Source of the DNA: CAWJPY01 sp963844865
GTDB taxonomy: Bacteria > Acidobacteriota > Thermoanaerobaculia > Thermoanaerobaculales > Sulfomarinibacteraceae
Length of the DNA stretch: 64,000 nt
Assembly (NCBI GenBank): GCA_963844865.1
Contig: CAWJPY010000013.1
Coordinates: 124,001 to 188,000 of the forward strand
Direction: 5' to 3'
Translations under genes and position numbers: made by a program
The notes under the pieces: generated by a model
Databases searched by the model: none
What the model was told of the DNA's origin: nothing
Seen by the model: only the letters and a program-made list of their open reading frames with translations
In this document: in pieces, positions 44,672 to 53,530 of the stretch
How the letters are laid out: every line of letters starts with the position of its first letter
How positions within the stretch are numbered: position 1 is the first letter of the stretch

Positions 44672-46297
44672 TCAGTCGTACATGCCGTCGGCGTACCAGT
44701 CGCCGCTGCGGCGATCGCGGTAGATCCGGTAGAGGCCGCCACCGGAGAGCTCCACGTCCCAGTAGTCGCGCTCCACCGGCTCCGCGCGCCACCAGCCCTC
44801 CTCCAGGGACCACGGGCCGGCCGCCACCCGCACCAGGCCCTGGATGCGGGGCCTCGCCTCCGCGACCGAGGCGACGGAGACCAGGCGAGATCTTGAACTT
44901 TGAGCTTTGAATCTTGACGTGTCGGACGGCGGCGAGCTCTGCGCCGACTCATGACTCCCTGGCTCAGCCACGCGTCCCTCCCCCCGAGAGGGGCGGAGGA
45001 GCTCTGAGCTCTCCTCGGTGATGACCTCCAGGGGGACGGGGGGGCGCAGGACGCGCACCACCAACAGCCCCCGCCCCCGGCCGGAGGCGCGGCGCAGGAG
45101 GGGCGCCGGCGGCGGGTCGAAGGGGACGCTCTCCTCCCGCTCCGGGAGATGGCCGTCCACCGTGCGCGGCGAGCCCACCCGGTCGGGACCGAGGCGGGCG
45201 GTCAGCCGGGCGAGGGTGGTGGCGAGCCTGTCGGGGGAGATCTCGGGGGCGCCGAACAGGGTGAGCTGGCCGCGCCGGGGGCGGTCCGGGTGCACGGTGC
45301 ACACGAAGGCCACCACCGGCCCCCGCGGAGGACGGGCCTCCAGCTCGAGCCGGATCAGGGCGAGCAGGGCCTCCATCTCCCGGATCGGGGCGGGCAGGCG
45401 GATGGGACGGCGGTCGTTGCCCTCCGGCTCCAGGGTGAGCTCCAGCTCGAGCACGGTGCAGGCCAGGTCCTGCCGCTCCAGACGGCGGCGGATGCGCTCC
45501 AGCGCCTGGCCGATGGCATACAGGAGCGGCTCCGTGGTCACCACGGCCCACTCCAGCTCGGCGCCCTCGGTGAGGGCGAGGGAGAGGTGGTGGGGCACCA
45601 GGGGACGGTCGTCCTCGCCGCGGGCGGCACGGTGGGCGGCGGCCCCGGCCTCCCCGAGGCGGCTCGCCACCCGGTCCGCGGGCAGGCGGGCGAGGTCACC
45701 GATGGTGGCGACCCCCCAACGGGCCAGGGTGGCCGCCAGCCGCCGGTCGAGGGCCAGCTCGCCCAGGGGCAGGGGCGCCAGGAAGCGGGCCTCGTCGCCG
45801 GCGGGGATCACCGTGGGCGTCTCGGGGCGGCGGGAGGCGACGGCGGCCGCCGGCTTGTTGGCGGCGATGCCGACCCTGACCGGCAGGTCCAGGGACTCCG
45901 CCATGATCACCGCGGTGCGACCCAGGTCGCCCTCGCCGCGGGCGCCGGGGTAGAGCCGGTCCATGTCGCCCACCTGGGCGAAGAGCTCCTCCTCGGCGGC
46001 GACCTCCACCGCCGGCGACAGGCTCCACGCCACCTCCAGCAGCGCTTCCCGGGCCGAGTCCTCGCACCCGGGATCGCGGCCGCGGGCGATCAGGGAGGGC
46101 AGGATGCTGCGCGCCTGGGCCAGCGTCATACCGGCACGCACCCCCGCGCGGCGGGCCGGACGGGAGGCCGCCGCCACCCGGGCGGTGGAGCCGCTGCCCT
46201 GGCAGACCGCCACCGCCTCGCCGGCGAGCTCGGGCTCGGCCCGCAGCCGCGCGGCGAGGGGGAACAACGGCACCCAGAGGCAGGCGATGCGGCTCAC
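44672..46297 (-). CDS. imuB: ImuB, Y-family polymerase-like mutasome protein
   Basis: A 541-residue protein of the ImuB group. The N-terminal Y-family palm/fingers region starts RIACLWVPLFPLAARLRAEP and includes ARSILPSLIARGRDP. The catalytic acidic residues of true Y-family polymerases are largely absent, as is usual for ImuB. The little-finger and C-terminal regions include EWAVVTTEPLLYAIGQALERI, QLTLFGAPE (a possible clamp-binding QLxLF site), and the ending GLYRIYRDRRSGDWYADGMYD. It acts as adaptor between the beta clamp, ImuA and DnaE2. The GTG at 46297 follows GGGAG. It is separated from imuA by about 0.7 kb of repeats. Confidence 0.88.
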   Translation of the reverse strand: MSRIACLWVPLFPLAARLRAEPELAGEAVAVCQGSGSTARVAAASRPARRAGVRAGMTLAQARSILPSLIARGRDPGCEDSAREALLEVAWSLSPAVEVAAEEELFAQVGDMDRLYPGARGEGDLGRTAVIMAESLDLPVRVGIAANKPAAAVASRRPETPTVIPAGDEARFLAPLPLGELALDRRLAATLARWGVATIGDLARLPADRVASRLGEAGAAAHRAARGEDDRPLVPHHLSLALTEGAELEWAVVTTEPLLYAIGQALERIRRRLERQDLACTVLELELTLEPEGNDRRPIRLPAPIREMEALLALIRLELEARPPRGPVVAFVCTVHPDRPRRGQLTLFGAPEISPDRLATTLARLTARLGPDRVGSPRTVDGHLPEREESVPFDPPPAPLLRRASGRGRGLLVVRVLRPPVPLEVITEESSELLRPSRGEGRVAEPGSHESAQSSPPSDTSRFKAQSSRSRLVSVASVAEARPRIQGLVRVAAGPWSLEEGWWRAEPVERDYWDVELSGGGLYRIYRDRRSGDWYADGMYD

Positions 46298-46319
46298 CAC
46301 GTTCTCCCAGCGGCGTGGG

Positions 46320-46985
46320 GAATGAAGAAAGAACGCAGAGGCGCAGAGGCGCAGAGCCACCGCCCACCCCGGAAGAAGACAGAACGCAACGACGCGAAGA
46401 CGCCAAGGCGCAGGGCCCCCGCCCGCCCGACAGAAGAACGAAACGCAGAGACGCGGAGGCGCAGAGCCCCCACCCACCGCCTTGGGGTGAGAAGTGAGGA
46501 GTGAGGAGTGGGAAGATCCCCCGCCCGCCCCGAGACGTCCGACGACGGCCGGCCGATCCTATTTGGTGTCATCCTGAGCATCCCTATGCCCCTTCGGGGC
46601 GGTGTCACAAGCGATGACACGCAGTCGTTCAGAGACGGTGGGCCGACCCGCCTGAGTGTCATCCTGAGCGAGCGGAGGTCTGCCGAAGCGAGTCGAAGGA
46701 TCCCCCGAGAGCACCAGAGTCGTGGCTGGGAGGCGTCCCACGGGCCTTCGGGGGATGGTTCGACTCGTCGCTCGCCGCGGACGGCTCTCTCCTCGCTCAC
46801 CATGACAGCACAAGGCCATGTCATTGGGAGAGCACGGGATGGCCCCGATCGCTGTCGCCGATCGCTGACTGCTGCCGCTGCCCGCTGCCCGCCGACGCTG
46901 ACGGCTGCCACTGTCGCCGACACGGGCGCGGACGCGGGTTCCGGATGCTGCCTCTGCTGCTTCCCGCTGTCGCTGTCATCGTCGG
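46320..46985. repeat. Repeat island between imuA and imuB
   Basis: In order: AACGCAGAGGCGCAGAG-type simple repeats (46327-46460), one unit of the TCATCCTGAGCGAG element (about 46568-46805, including the two facing halves), and GCTGCCGCTGCCCGCTG low-complexity DNA (46845-46985). No gene is supported. Confidence 0.7.
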
Positions 46986-46987
46986 CT

Positions 46988-47083
46988 CTACAGGGAGAAG
47001 AGGAGGAAGACGAAGGAGAAGGTGAGGGCGAGCAGCCCCAGGGCCGACATGCCGAGCCGGATCGCCTCAAAGGGCCTGGACAT
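46988..47083 (-). CDS. Small single-helix membrane peptide overlapping imuA
   Basis: An ATG at 47083, preceded by GGAGGTCTCCC, opens a 31-residue frame: a short basic N-terminus MSRPFEAIRLG, then a hydrophobic helix LLALTFSFVFLLFSL. It overlaps the last 17 bases of imuA in another frame, as expected for a coupled gene. I know of no family for it. The combination of strong ribosome site, position and clear membrane helix makes it more likely than a chance frame, but coding is not proven. Confidence 0.5.
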   Translation of the reverse strand: MSRPFEAIRLGMSALGLLALTFSFVFLLFSL

Positions 47084-47855
47084 GGGAGACCTCCTCATCG
47101 GCGCGGTCGCGGTCGCGATCGGGTGGGGGCGCGAACGCGGCCTCGGGCAGGACGAAGACGGTGGGGGCGGCCTCGTGAGGTCGCCGACCGCGGCGCCGCA
47201 GCACCTCCAGGTGCGCCTGGAGCCCTTCCAGCAAGCGCGGCGAGCCCACGGCGCCGGACCAGCGGCCGCGGCCCCGGCCGGCACTCACCACCACCGCGGC
47301 GGCGCAGCCGCTCACATGGTAGGGAGAGCCCACCAGCACGGCCGTCCGGCGGCCGGCGGAGCTGCGGGCGAGGCGCAGCCAGGCGGCCAAAGGCGCCCGT
47401 CCCCGCACCGGCGGCAGACCGAGGTCGAGGGCGACCAGGGAGAAGCCGGTGGAAACTAGCATCTCGGCCGCCGCCAGGGCATCGGGCAGGTTCTTCGGGC
47501 GCAGCCACAGCAGCCGCTCCAGGTCGATGCCCACCGCCGCCGCCGCCTGGGGGTCGAGCTGGGAGCCCTGGTCCAGGAGCGCCGTCGCCTCGCCGGTGTC
47601 GGTCACCATCTTGAGGGCCGCCAGCAGGGTGGCGAAGCGACCGCTGGAGCCCCGGCCCACCAGCTCCACCACGCATCCCCGGGGCAGGCCGCCCTCCAAC
47701 AGCTCGTCCAGCTCCGCCACCGAGGTGGCGAAGGGCGGGTCGCGGAGCTCGGCGTGGTTGCGGCGGGCCAGCTCCGCGGCGGGGCGGACCATGGAGCGCA
47801 CCTCCTCGGGGAGGGCGTCGGCGAGGTGGCGGAGGGTGGGGGTGTGAACGGTCAT
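47067..47855 (-). CDS. imuA: ImuA, RecA-like mutasome protein
   Basis: A 262-residue RecA-fold protein of the ImuA group. The fold is recognisable from FATSVAELDELLEGGLPRGCVVELVG, the degenerate P-loop-like GRGSSGRFATLL, and the AEMLVSTGFSLVALDLG (Walker B-like) segment. ImuA acts with ImuB and DnaE2 in damage-induced mutagenesis. The ATG at 47855 follows GGAGGCCCC, about 30 bases after a well-formed promoter. The strand order imuA, imuB, dnaE2 is kept, but a BlaI/M56 pair and repeats separate dnaE2 from imuB. Confidence 0.85.
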   Translation of the reverse strand: MTVHTPTLRHLADALPEEVRSMVRPAAELARRNHAELRDPPFATSVAELDELLEGGLPRGCVVELVGRGSSGRFATLLAALKMVTDTGEATALLDQGSQLDPQAAAAVGIDLERLLWLRPKNLPDALAAAEMLVSTGFSLVALDLGLPPVRGRAPLAAWLRLARSSAGRRTAVLVGSPYHVSGCAAAVVVSAGRGRGRWSGAVGSPRLLEGLQAHLEVLRRRGRRPHEAAPTVFVLPEAAFAPPPDRDRDRADEEVSHVQAL

Positions 47856-47888
47856 GGGGGGCCTCCATGAATCGAGGGTCCACTCCCC

Positions 47889-47917
47889 ACTATAGGCATA
47901 AATGCGACATAAATCAA
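47889..47917 (-). promoter_or_regulatory. imuA promoter with TTTATG direct repeat
   Basis: On the minus strand: -35 TTGATT (47917-47912), a 17-base spacer with two TTTATG units spaced 11 bases (one helical turn), then -10 TATAGT (47894-47889). A twin lies at 42826-42854. The repeat inside the spacer is a candidate binding site for a damage-response regulator. Confidence 0.7.
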
Positions 47918-47941
47918 GAAAGGTACGAGGGTGGGAGCTCG

Positions 47942-48073
47942 CTGCAGCGGACGAGGCCGGGAAGCCTCGCCGCTGAGCTCGCGCTGGTAGGCCCTTCGGT
48001 TGGCGACAAGGAGCTTCGGGTTTGCCATGTTCTGCAGCGGACGAGGCCGGGGAGGCCTCGCCGCTGAGCTCGC
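47942..48073. repeat. Two direct copies of a 41-bp hairpin-forming element
   Basis: CTGCAGCGGACGAGGCCGGG and its following bases occur at 47942-47982 and again at 48032-48073 with few differences. Each copy folds as CAGCGG-N2-GAGGC...GCCTC-N-CCGCTG. They lie in the gap between the divergent imuA and nfnA genes. The rest of that gap (48074-48345) shows no feature I recognise. Confidence 0.7.
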
Positions 48074-48354
48074 CGAGGAGCGCTTCACAGAGAACAGCAC
48101 CTTCCTCGGGCGTGCCACTGGTGACACTTTCTCGAGGCGTCGCATGCCGGCCTCGTGTCGTCTGTGGTCGGGAAAGTGTCAGCGGTGGCAACCGCGGGGA
48201 AGGCGAAGACAGCATTATGACGAGACCGCGAATCATCCCCTGTGGAATCGCGACCCTCCGCGGCTGTCCCCGACCATCACCGAGACCGGGCCAGATGGGC
48301 CCGCGGTGACACTCCGATTCATCTGAGCCTCAGTCGCACAATGTATTGACCTAC

Positions 48355-48383
48355 TTGAAAATATGGGCAGAGATGAGTACATT
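48355..48383 (+). promoter_or_regulatory. Probable nfnA promoter
   Basis: TTGAAA (48355-48360) and TACATT (48378-48383) are separated by 17 bases, 31 bases before the nfnA GTG. Confidence 0.5.
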
Positions 48384-48414
48384 GACGCCAGTCTGGGCCG
48401 AGGGAGGATGTGCC

Positions 48415-49272
48415 GTGGCCGAGCTCCTCAAAGTGGAAGAAATCGCCCCTGCGTTCAAGCGCTACCTGGTGCACGCGCCGGAGATCGCGCGCAAGCACCG
48501 GGCGGGCCAGTTCGTGGTCGTCCTCCTCCACGACGAGGGTGAGCGCATCCCGCTCACCATCGCCGACGCCGACGCCGAGGCCGGAACGATCACCCTGGTC
48601 GTGCAGGAGGTGGGCAAGACGACCATGGAGATGGGCACCTTGAAGGCGGGCCAGGAGATCGTGGTGGTGGGGCCCCTCGGCACGCCCACCCACATCGAGA
48701 AGGTGGGCACGGTGGTGTGCGTGGGTGGCGGCGCCGGCATCGCCCCCCTGCTGCCCATCGCCCGCGCCCTCCGGGAGGCCGGCAACCACGTGGTGTCGAT
48801 CCTGGGTGGGCGGACGGAGGAGCTGGTCATCATGCGGCCCGAGATGGAGGCCGCCTCGGACGAGATGATCTACACGACGGACGACGGCAGCTTCGGCACC
48901 AAGGGCCTGGTGACCCATGCCCTGCAGGCCTTCATCGACGAGCGGGGCAAGCCGGCCATGGTGGTGGCCATCGGCCCGGCCATCATGATGAAGTTCGTGG
49001 CCGAGCTGACCAGGCCGCTGGAGATCCCGACGGTGGTCTCCCTCAACACCATCATGATCGACGGCACCGGCATGTGCGGCGGCTGTCGCGTGGCGGTGGG
49101 GGGAGAGAGCAAGTTCGTGTGCGTGGACGGACCCGAGTTCGACGCCCACAAGGTGGACTTCGATCTGATGATGAAGCGGCAGCGCATCTACCTCGAGCAG
49201 GAGGAGATCGCCCGCCGCCGCTTTTTGGAACGGCACCAGTGCCAGGCGCTGCAGGCCGAGGAGGTGAGCTGA
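48415..49272 (+). CDS. nfnA: NfnA-type ferredoxin-NADP reductase subunit (sulfide dehydrogenase-like FAD/NAD subunit)
   Basis: A 285-residue FAD/NAD(P)-binding subunit. The FAD domain is at about 1-95 (GQFVVVLLHDEGERIPLTIAD) and the nucleotide domain from CVGGGAGIAPLLPIARAL near 102. A C-terminal cysteine cluster MCGGCRVAVGGESKFVCVDGP near 220-240 binds the [2Fe-2S] cluster. The GTG at 48415 follows AGGGAGG; an earlier in-frame ATG has no ribosome site. With NfnB it should form the electron-bifurcating NADH-dependent ferredoxin:NADP+ oxidoreductase. Its stop overlaps the nfnB ATG (TGATG). Confidence 0.88.
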   Translation: MAELLKVEEIAPAFKRYLVHAPEIARKHRAGQFVVVLLHDEGERIPLTIADADAEAGTITLVVQEVGKTTMEMGTLKAGQEIVVVGPLGTPTHIEKVGTVVCVGGGAGIAPLLPIARALREAGNHVVSILGGRTEELVIMRPEMEAASDEMIYTTDDGSFGTKGLVTHALQAFIDERGKPAMVVAIGPAIMMKFVAELTRPLEIPTVVSLNTIMIDGTGMCGGCRVAVGGESKFVCVDGPEFDAHKVDFDLMMKRQRIYLEQEEIARRRFLERHQCQALQAEEVS

Positions 49273-50724
49273 TGGCCCGTGAGCTGACACCCAAGGAGCG
49301 GATGAAGATTCCGCGTCAGGCGATGCCGGCCCAGGAGCCCATGGAGCGGATCCGCAACTTCAACGAGGTCGCTCTCGGCTTCACCCCCGAGCTCGCCGTC
49401 GCCGAGGCGGAGCGCTGCCTCGCGTGCAAGAAGCCCAAGTGCATCTCGGGCTGCCCCGTGGGCATCGACATCCCGGCCTTCGTGCAGGCCATCCAGGACC
49501 AGCGCTTCGAGGACGCCCTGGCGATCATCAAGAAGGACAACACCCTGCCCGCCATCTGCGGCCGTGTCTGCCCGCAGGAGGACCAGTGCGAGAAGGTCTG
49601 CGTCACCGGCGTCAAGCACGAGCCGGTGGCCATCGGACGCATGGAGCGCTTCGTGGCCGACTGGGAGATGTCCAGGGGCGAGATCAACATGCCCCAGCAG
49701 GCGCCGCCTACCGGTTTCAAGGTGGCCATCGTGGGCTCGGGTCCCTCCGGTCTGGCCTGCGCCGCTGATCTCGCCATCCGCGGCCACCACGTGACGATCC
49801 TCGAGGCTTTGCACAAGCCGGGCGGGGTGCTGGTGTACGGCATCCCCGAGTTCCGACTGCCCAAGGCCATCGTGCAGGAGGAGATCGTTCAACCTCAGGA
49901 AGCTGGGGGTGGAGATCCGCTGCAACTTCGTGGTCGGAAAGACTGCCACCGTCCAGGAGCTCTTCGACGACTACGGGTACGACGCCATCTTCCTGGGCAC
50001 CGGCGCCGGGCTGCCCTACTTCATGGGCATTCCGGGCGAGAACTACATCGGCGTGCTGTCGGCCAACGAGTTCCTGACGCGGGTCAACCTCATGAAGGCG
50101 TTCTCCTTCCCCGACTACGACACCCCCGTGCAGCTCGGCAACCGGGTGGCGGTGGTGGGCTCCGGGAACGTGGCCATGGACTGCCTGCGCACCGCCAAGC
50201 GTCTGGGCGCCGAGGAGGTCATCTGCCTCTACCGCCGCACCCGGGCGGAGTCGCCGGCGCGTCTGGAGGAGCTGGAGCACGCCGAGGAAGAGGGTATCGA
50301 CTTCCGCTGGCTGAACGCTCCCGTGGAGATCTACGGCGACGACGAGGGGCGGGTGACCGGGGTGCGGGTGATCAAGATGGAGCTGGGCGAGCCCGACAGC
50401 TCCGGACGCCGGCGCCCGGTTCCCATCGAGGGCAGCGAGTACGACGTTCCCCTCGACAACGTCATCATGGGCATCGGCCAGGGCCCGAACCCACTGGTCA
50501 CCAAGAGCACCGAGGGGCTGCAGCTCAACCGCTGGGGCAACATCGTGGTGGACGAGGAGACCATGATGACCTCGATCCCGGGCGTCTTCGCCGGCGGGGA
50601 CATCGTGACCGGCGCCGCCACCGTCATCCTGGCCATGGGGGCCGGCAAGAAGGCCGCGGCGGGCATCGCCGACTACCTCAAGCAGAAGAGCCAACCGGCC
50701 GCGGACGCGCAGGCGACGGCCTGA
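49272..50724 (+). CDS. nfnB: NfnB/GltD-like FAD and Fe-S oxidoreductase subunit, one frameshift
   Basis: About 483 residues after correction. N-terminal [4Fe-4S] ligands are in CLACKKPKCISGCPVGID and CGRVCPQEDQCEKVC. The FAD site is in VAIVGSGPSGLACAADLA and the NADPH site in VAVVGSGNVAMDCLRTAKRL. The frame breaks at IVQEEI(V): one extra T at about 49888 shifts it, and removal gives VNLRKLGVEIRCNFVVG and the rest. It is homologous to the glutamate synthase small subunit, but pairing with NfnA points to the Nfn transhydrogenase. No glutamate synthase large subunit is present. A single indel in an otherwise perfect gene suggests sequence error. Confidence 0.88.
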
Positions 50725-50757
50725 GGAGCGGTTCGGGCCGCTCAGAAGGCGCCGTGC

Positions 50758-50763
50758 TATAAT
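50758..50763 (+). promoter_or_regulatory. Consensus -10 box TATAAT
   Basis: A perfect TATAAT about 110 bases before the DUF4388 gene GTG, in the gap after nfnB. The following CTGTAAGTGTAACTATGATAAC is unusually AT-rich. No clear -35 box. Confidence 0.55.
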
Positions 50764-50874
50764 TTGGCCGGAGCTGTAAGTGTAACTATGATAACATCTT
50801 CGAGCGCTATCCGCGGTCGTGATCAGGGGCGTGCGGGGGGATCCGCCGGAGCGGCGGAGGGGGAGAGCGGTTGA

Positions 50875-52029
50875 GTGTCCATCAGTGGCAACCTCCGCAC
50901 CATGCCCTTCCCCGATCTGCTGCAGTGGGTCGCCCACAGCCGCAAGACCGGCACCCTGGCGCTTGAAGGATCCCAGTACAACAAGAAGCTCTACTTCCGC
51001 GACGGTCTCGTGGTGGCCGCCTCGTCCGAGGACCCCAAGGAGTTTCTCGGCTACTACCTCGTGGGCTGGGGCCTCCTGGGCGAAGACGAGCTGCAGGAGC
51101 TCCTGGACATGCAGGACCACTACGGGACCCTGCTCGGGGAGCTGCTGGTGATCATCGGTCGGCTGTCCCGGGAGGACCTCGTCCACATCCTGCAGGTCAA
51201 GACGGAGGAGACCATCTTCGAGCTCTTCCTGTGGGAGCAGGGGGAGTTCCGCTTCCTGGAGAACATCCTGCCGGCCAAGAAGTTCCAGCCGCTCAACATC
51301 CCCGTGGACATGCTGATCCTGGAGGGTGTGCGGCGCCAGGACGAGTGGGCTCGATGTCGGGAGCTGATCCCCGATCCACGCTGGCGGCCAAAGCTGGTGC
51401 GGGCGGTGGACGTCAAGGACCTCGGCCAGACCGAGCTCAACATCCTGCGCGAGATCAACGGCAACAACAACATCGAGGACATCGCGCTGGCCTGCCGGCT
51501 CGCCCTCTTCCACGTCCTCCTCTTCGTCTACCAGGGCATTTCCCACGGCCTGTTCGACCTCAATCCACCGGGGACAGGAGGCGAGACGCCCATCCCCGGG
51601 TTCTCCGAGGTGTCCTGGCGGACCCTCATCCGCCATGCCGAGCGGGAGCTCGACAAGGGGGACCTCCTCAAGGCCTACCAGCGGCTGACCGAGATGCGCC
51701 AGAAGTACGCCGACCGGCGCGAGGTGGCGGAGCGGCTCGCGGGGCTCGAGAAGCGGATCGGCGACCGGCTCGACGAGCTCGATCTGGACAACGGCGCGGT
51801 CCCGGAGCTGGCGGTGTCGTCGGCCGAGCTCACCAAGCTCTCGTTCAGCCCGCAGGAGGGCTTCCTGCTGTCCCGGATCAACGGCGCCTACAGCCTCGGC
51901 GAGATCCTCAAGATGGTGCCCGGCTCGCAGGTGGAGAAGCGGCTCATGGTGCAGGGGCTGATCCGCCGCGAGGTTGTCCGCCTCAGGGCCAAGGGCCCGG
52001 CGCCCTCCGCGCACCCCGCCGAGAACTGA
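50875..52029 (+). CDS. DUF4388 (PATAN) domain protein
   Basis: A 384-residue soluble protein. The N-terminal DUF4388/PATAN domain (about 1-150) begins SISGNLRTMPFPDLLQWVAHSRKTGTLAL and contains LYFRDGLVVAASS and LLGELLVIIGRLSREDL. A second helical region follows (about 160-235), then a TPR-like linker (LIRHAERELDKGDLLKAYQRL) and a C-terminal repeat of PATAN type (FSPQEGFLLSRINGAYSLGEIL). Such proteins are linked to two-component signalling and motility in deltaproteobacteria and acidobacteria. The start is a GTG after GGAGGGGGAGAG. The precise role is unknown. Confidence 0.85.
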   Translation: MSISGNLRTMPFPDLLQWVAHSRKTGTLALEGSQYNKKLYFRDGLVVAASSEDPKEFLGYYLVGWGLLGEDELQELLDMQDHYGTLLGELLVIIGRLSREDLVHILQVKTEETIFELFLWEQGEFRFLENILPAKKFQPLNIPVDMLILEGVRRQDEWARCRELIPDPRWRPKLVRAVDVKDLGQTELNILREINGNNNIEDIALACRLALFHVLLFVYQGISHGLFDLNPPGTGGETPIPGFSEVSWRTLIRHAERELDKGDLLKAYQRLTEMRQKYADRREVAERLAGLEKRIGDRLDELDLDNGAVPELAVSSAELTKLSFSPQEGFLLSRINGAYSLGEILKMVPGSQVEKRLMVQGLIRREVVRLRAKGPAPSAHPAEN

Positions 52030-52264
52030 GCGGCGGTCTCCCTGGTCCGGTCGCCCTCGAGCGCGGCCGGAGCTCAGCCAACATCCACGCTGTGTCCCTC
52101 GCGTGCACACGAAGGCGCTCCTCGCCGATCCGTCCGTGGGATCCGGGGCCGCCGGGGCGCACCCTGCGCCAACCGGAATATTCGTGTGGTAATGAGACTT
52201 GATCCCACCGACATCGACGCCCCGTGAGCAACACGGGGCCGCCACACGAGGAGGACACGACACG

Positions 52265-52883
52265 ATGGCCAAGCACGAGCTTCCCGCACTTCCCTACGGC
52301 TTCGACGCCCTGGAGCCCCACATCGACGCCAGGACCATGGAGATCCACCACGACAAGCACCACGCGCGGATACGTGAAGAAGCTGAACGCCGCCCTGGAG
52401 GGCACGCCGAGCTCTTCAGAGGCAAGAGCGTCCAGGACCTGTTGCGGCAACCAGAGCGTGCCGGAGGAGATCCGGACGGCGGTGCGCAACAACGGCGGCG
52501 GCCATGCCAACCACAGCCTGTTCTGGACCGTGATGTCGCCAGCGGCGGCGGCCAGCCCCGACGGCGACCTGGCCAAGGCCATCGACGGCGACTTCGGCTG
52601 CTTCGACAGCTTCAAGGACACGCTCAGCGCCGCGGCGGTGGACGCGTTCGGCTCCGGCTGGGCCTGGCTGGCGGTGGACCCGGCGGCAAGCTGGTGGTGA
52701 CGTCGCACTCCCAACCAGGACAGCCCCCTGATGGACGGCCTGACGCCGATCCTGGGCCTGGACGTGTGGGAGCACGCGTACTACCTGAAGTACCAGAACC
52801 GGCGTCCGGACTACATCGCCGCCTTCTGGAACGTCGTCAACTGGAAGCAGGCGAACGACAACCTCGCCGCGGCACGCCGCTGA
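52265..52883 (+). CDS. sodB: Fe/Mn superoxide dismutase, frame broken by about five indels
   Basis: Joined frames give about 205 residues of Fe/Mn superoxide dismutase: HELPALPYGFDALEPHIDARTMEIHHDKHH, YVKKLNAALEGTP, ELFRGKSVQDLLR, NQSVPEEIRTAVRNNGGGHANHSLFW, SGWAWLAVD, GGKLVVTSHS, and NQDSPLMDG through LDVWEHAYYLKYQNRRPDY. The metal ligands (His in HHDKHH, His in NHSLFW, Asp and His in LDVWEHAYY) are all present. Frames alternate +1, -1, +1, -1, +1 near 52370, 52403, 52448, 52683 and 52709. GAGGAGG lies 10 bases before the ATG. Complete motif conservation favours sequence error over an old pseudogene. Confidence 0.85.
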
Positions 52884-52917
52884 GGGCGCGCGGGGGACGG
52901 AGTCGTCCGATGGCGGT

Positions 52918-52941
52918 CCGCCGGGAAATGCATCCCGGCGG
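52918..52941 (+). terminator. Hairpin after sodB
   Basis: CCGCCGGGA (52918-52926) pairs perfectly with TCCCGGCGG (52933-52941) around a six-base loop, 35 bases past the sodB stop and 19 bases before the next start. No U-run follows. Confidence 0.5.
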
Positions 52942-52959
52942 CCGACCGTTGGACTCCTC

Positions 52960-53517
52960 GTGGTGCACTCGATCTTGGCCAAGCTCGGCCTGGCGCCCGC
53001 CCACCAGACCCCGGGCGCTCAGGGACAGACGTCGGCGGCGGTGGAACACATCGCGGAGAGGCTGCAGAGCCTGGGGACCGACCGCGCCCGCTTCGTGGCC
53101 GCCCTGGCCATGGTGCTGGGACGCGCCGCCCGCGCCGACCTGGACGTCAGCGAGGACGAGCGCGACGCCATCGCCGAGCTTCTGGTGGCCGATGGCGGCA
53201 TGGCCCGGGACCACGCCGAGCTGGTGGCGGACATGGTGGCTCACCACGACGAGCTGGGCGGGGTGGCCGAGGACTATCTGGCCACCCGGGAGCTGAAGCG
53301 CGTCGCCACCCGGGAGGAGCTGGAGAGCGCCCTGCACGCCCTCTTCGCGGTCTGCGCCGCAGACGACTCCATCAGCCTGGTGGAGGAGGAGGAGGTGCGC
53401 CAGACGGCGAGCGAGCTCGGGTTCACCCACGAGGAGTACGTGGCCGCCCGCGCCGAGTATCGGGACCAGCGCGAGGTCCTGCGGGGCCTGAGACGCGGCG
53501 GTGGGGAGGCGCGCTGA
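52960..53517 (+). CDS. TerB-like protein
   Basis: A 185-residue acidic, all-helical protein of the TerB (tellurite-resistance/DjlA N-terminal) type. Acidic helices such as LGRAARADLDVSEDERDAIAEL near residue 50 and LFAVCAADDSISLVEEEEV near 128 are the family's paired metal-binding-like motifs. There are no other ter genes, so tellurite resistance should not be assumed. Two consecutive GTG codons at 52960 and 52963 are the only plausible starts and neither has a clear ribosome site. It is convergent with the glycosyltransferase gene, 13 bases away. Confidence 0.8.
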   Translation: MVHSILAKLGLAPAHQTPGAQGQTSAAVEHIAERLQSLGTDRARFVAALAMVLGRAARADLDVSEDERDAIAELLVADGGMARDHAELVADMVAHHDELGGVAEDYLATRELKRVATREELESALHALFAVCAADDSISLVEEEEVRQTASELGFTHEEYVAARAEYRDQREVLRGLRRGGGEAR

Positions 53518-53530
53518 CCGGAGACGAAGC

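Noticed and set aside
49272..50724. Glutamate synthase small subunit (GltD)
   Set aside because: The homology is real, but coupling to an NfnA-type gene with its [2Fe-2S] motif and absence of gltB favour Nfn.
52960..53517. Tellurite-resistance operon
   Set aside because: Only a TerB-like domain protein is present; no terC, terD or terZ neighbours.
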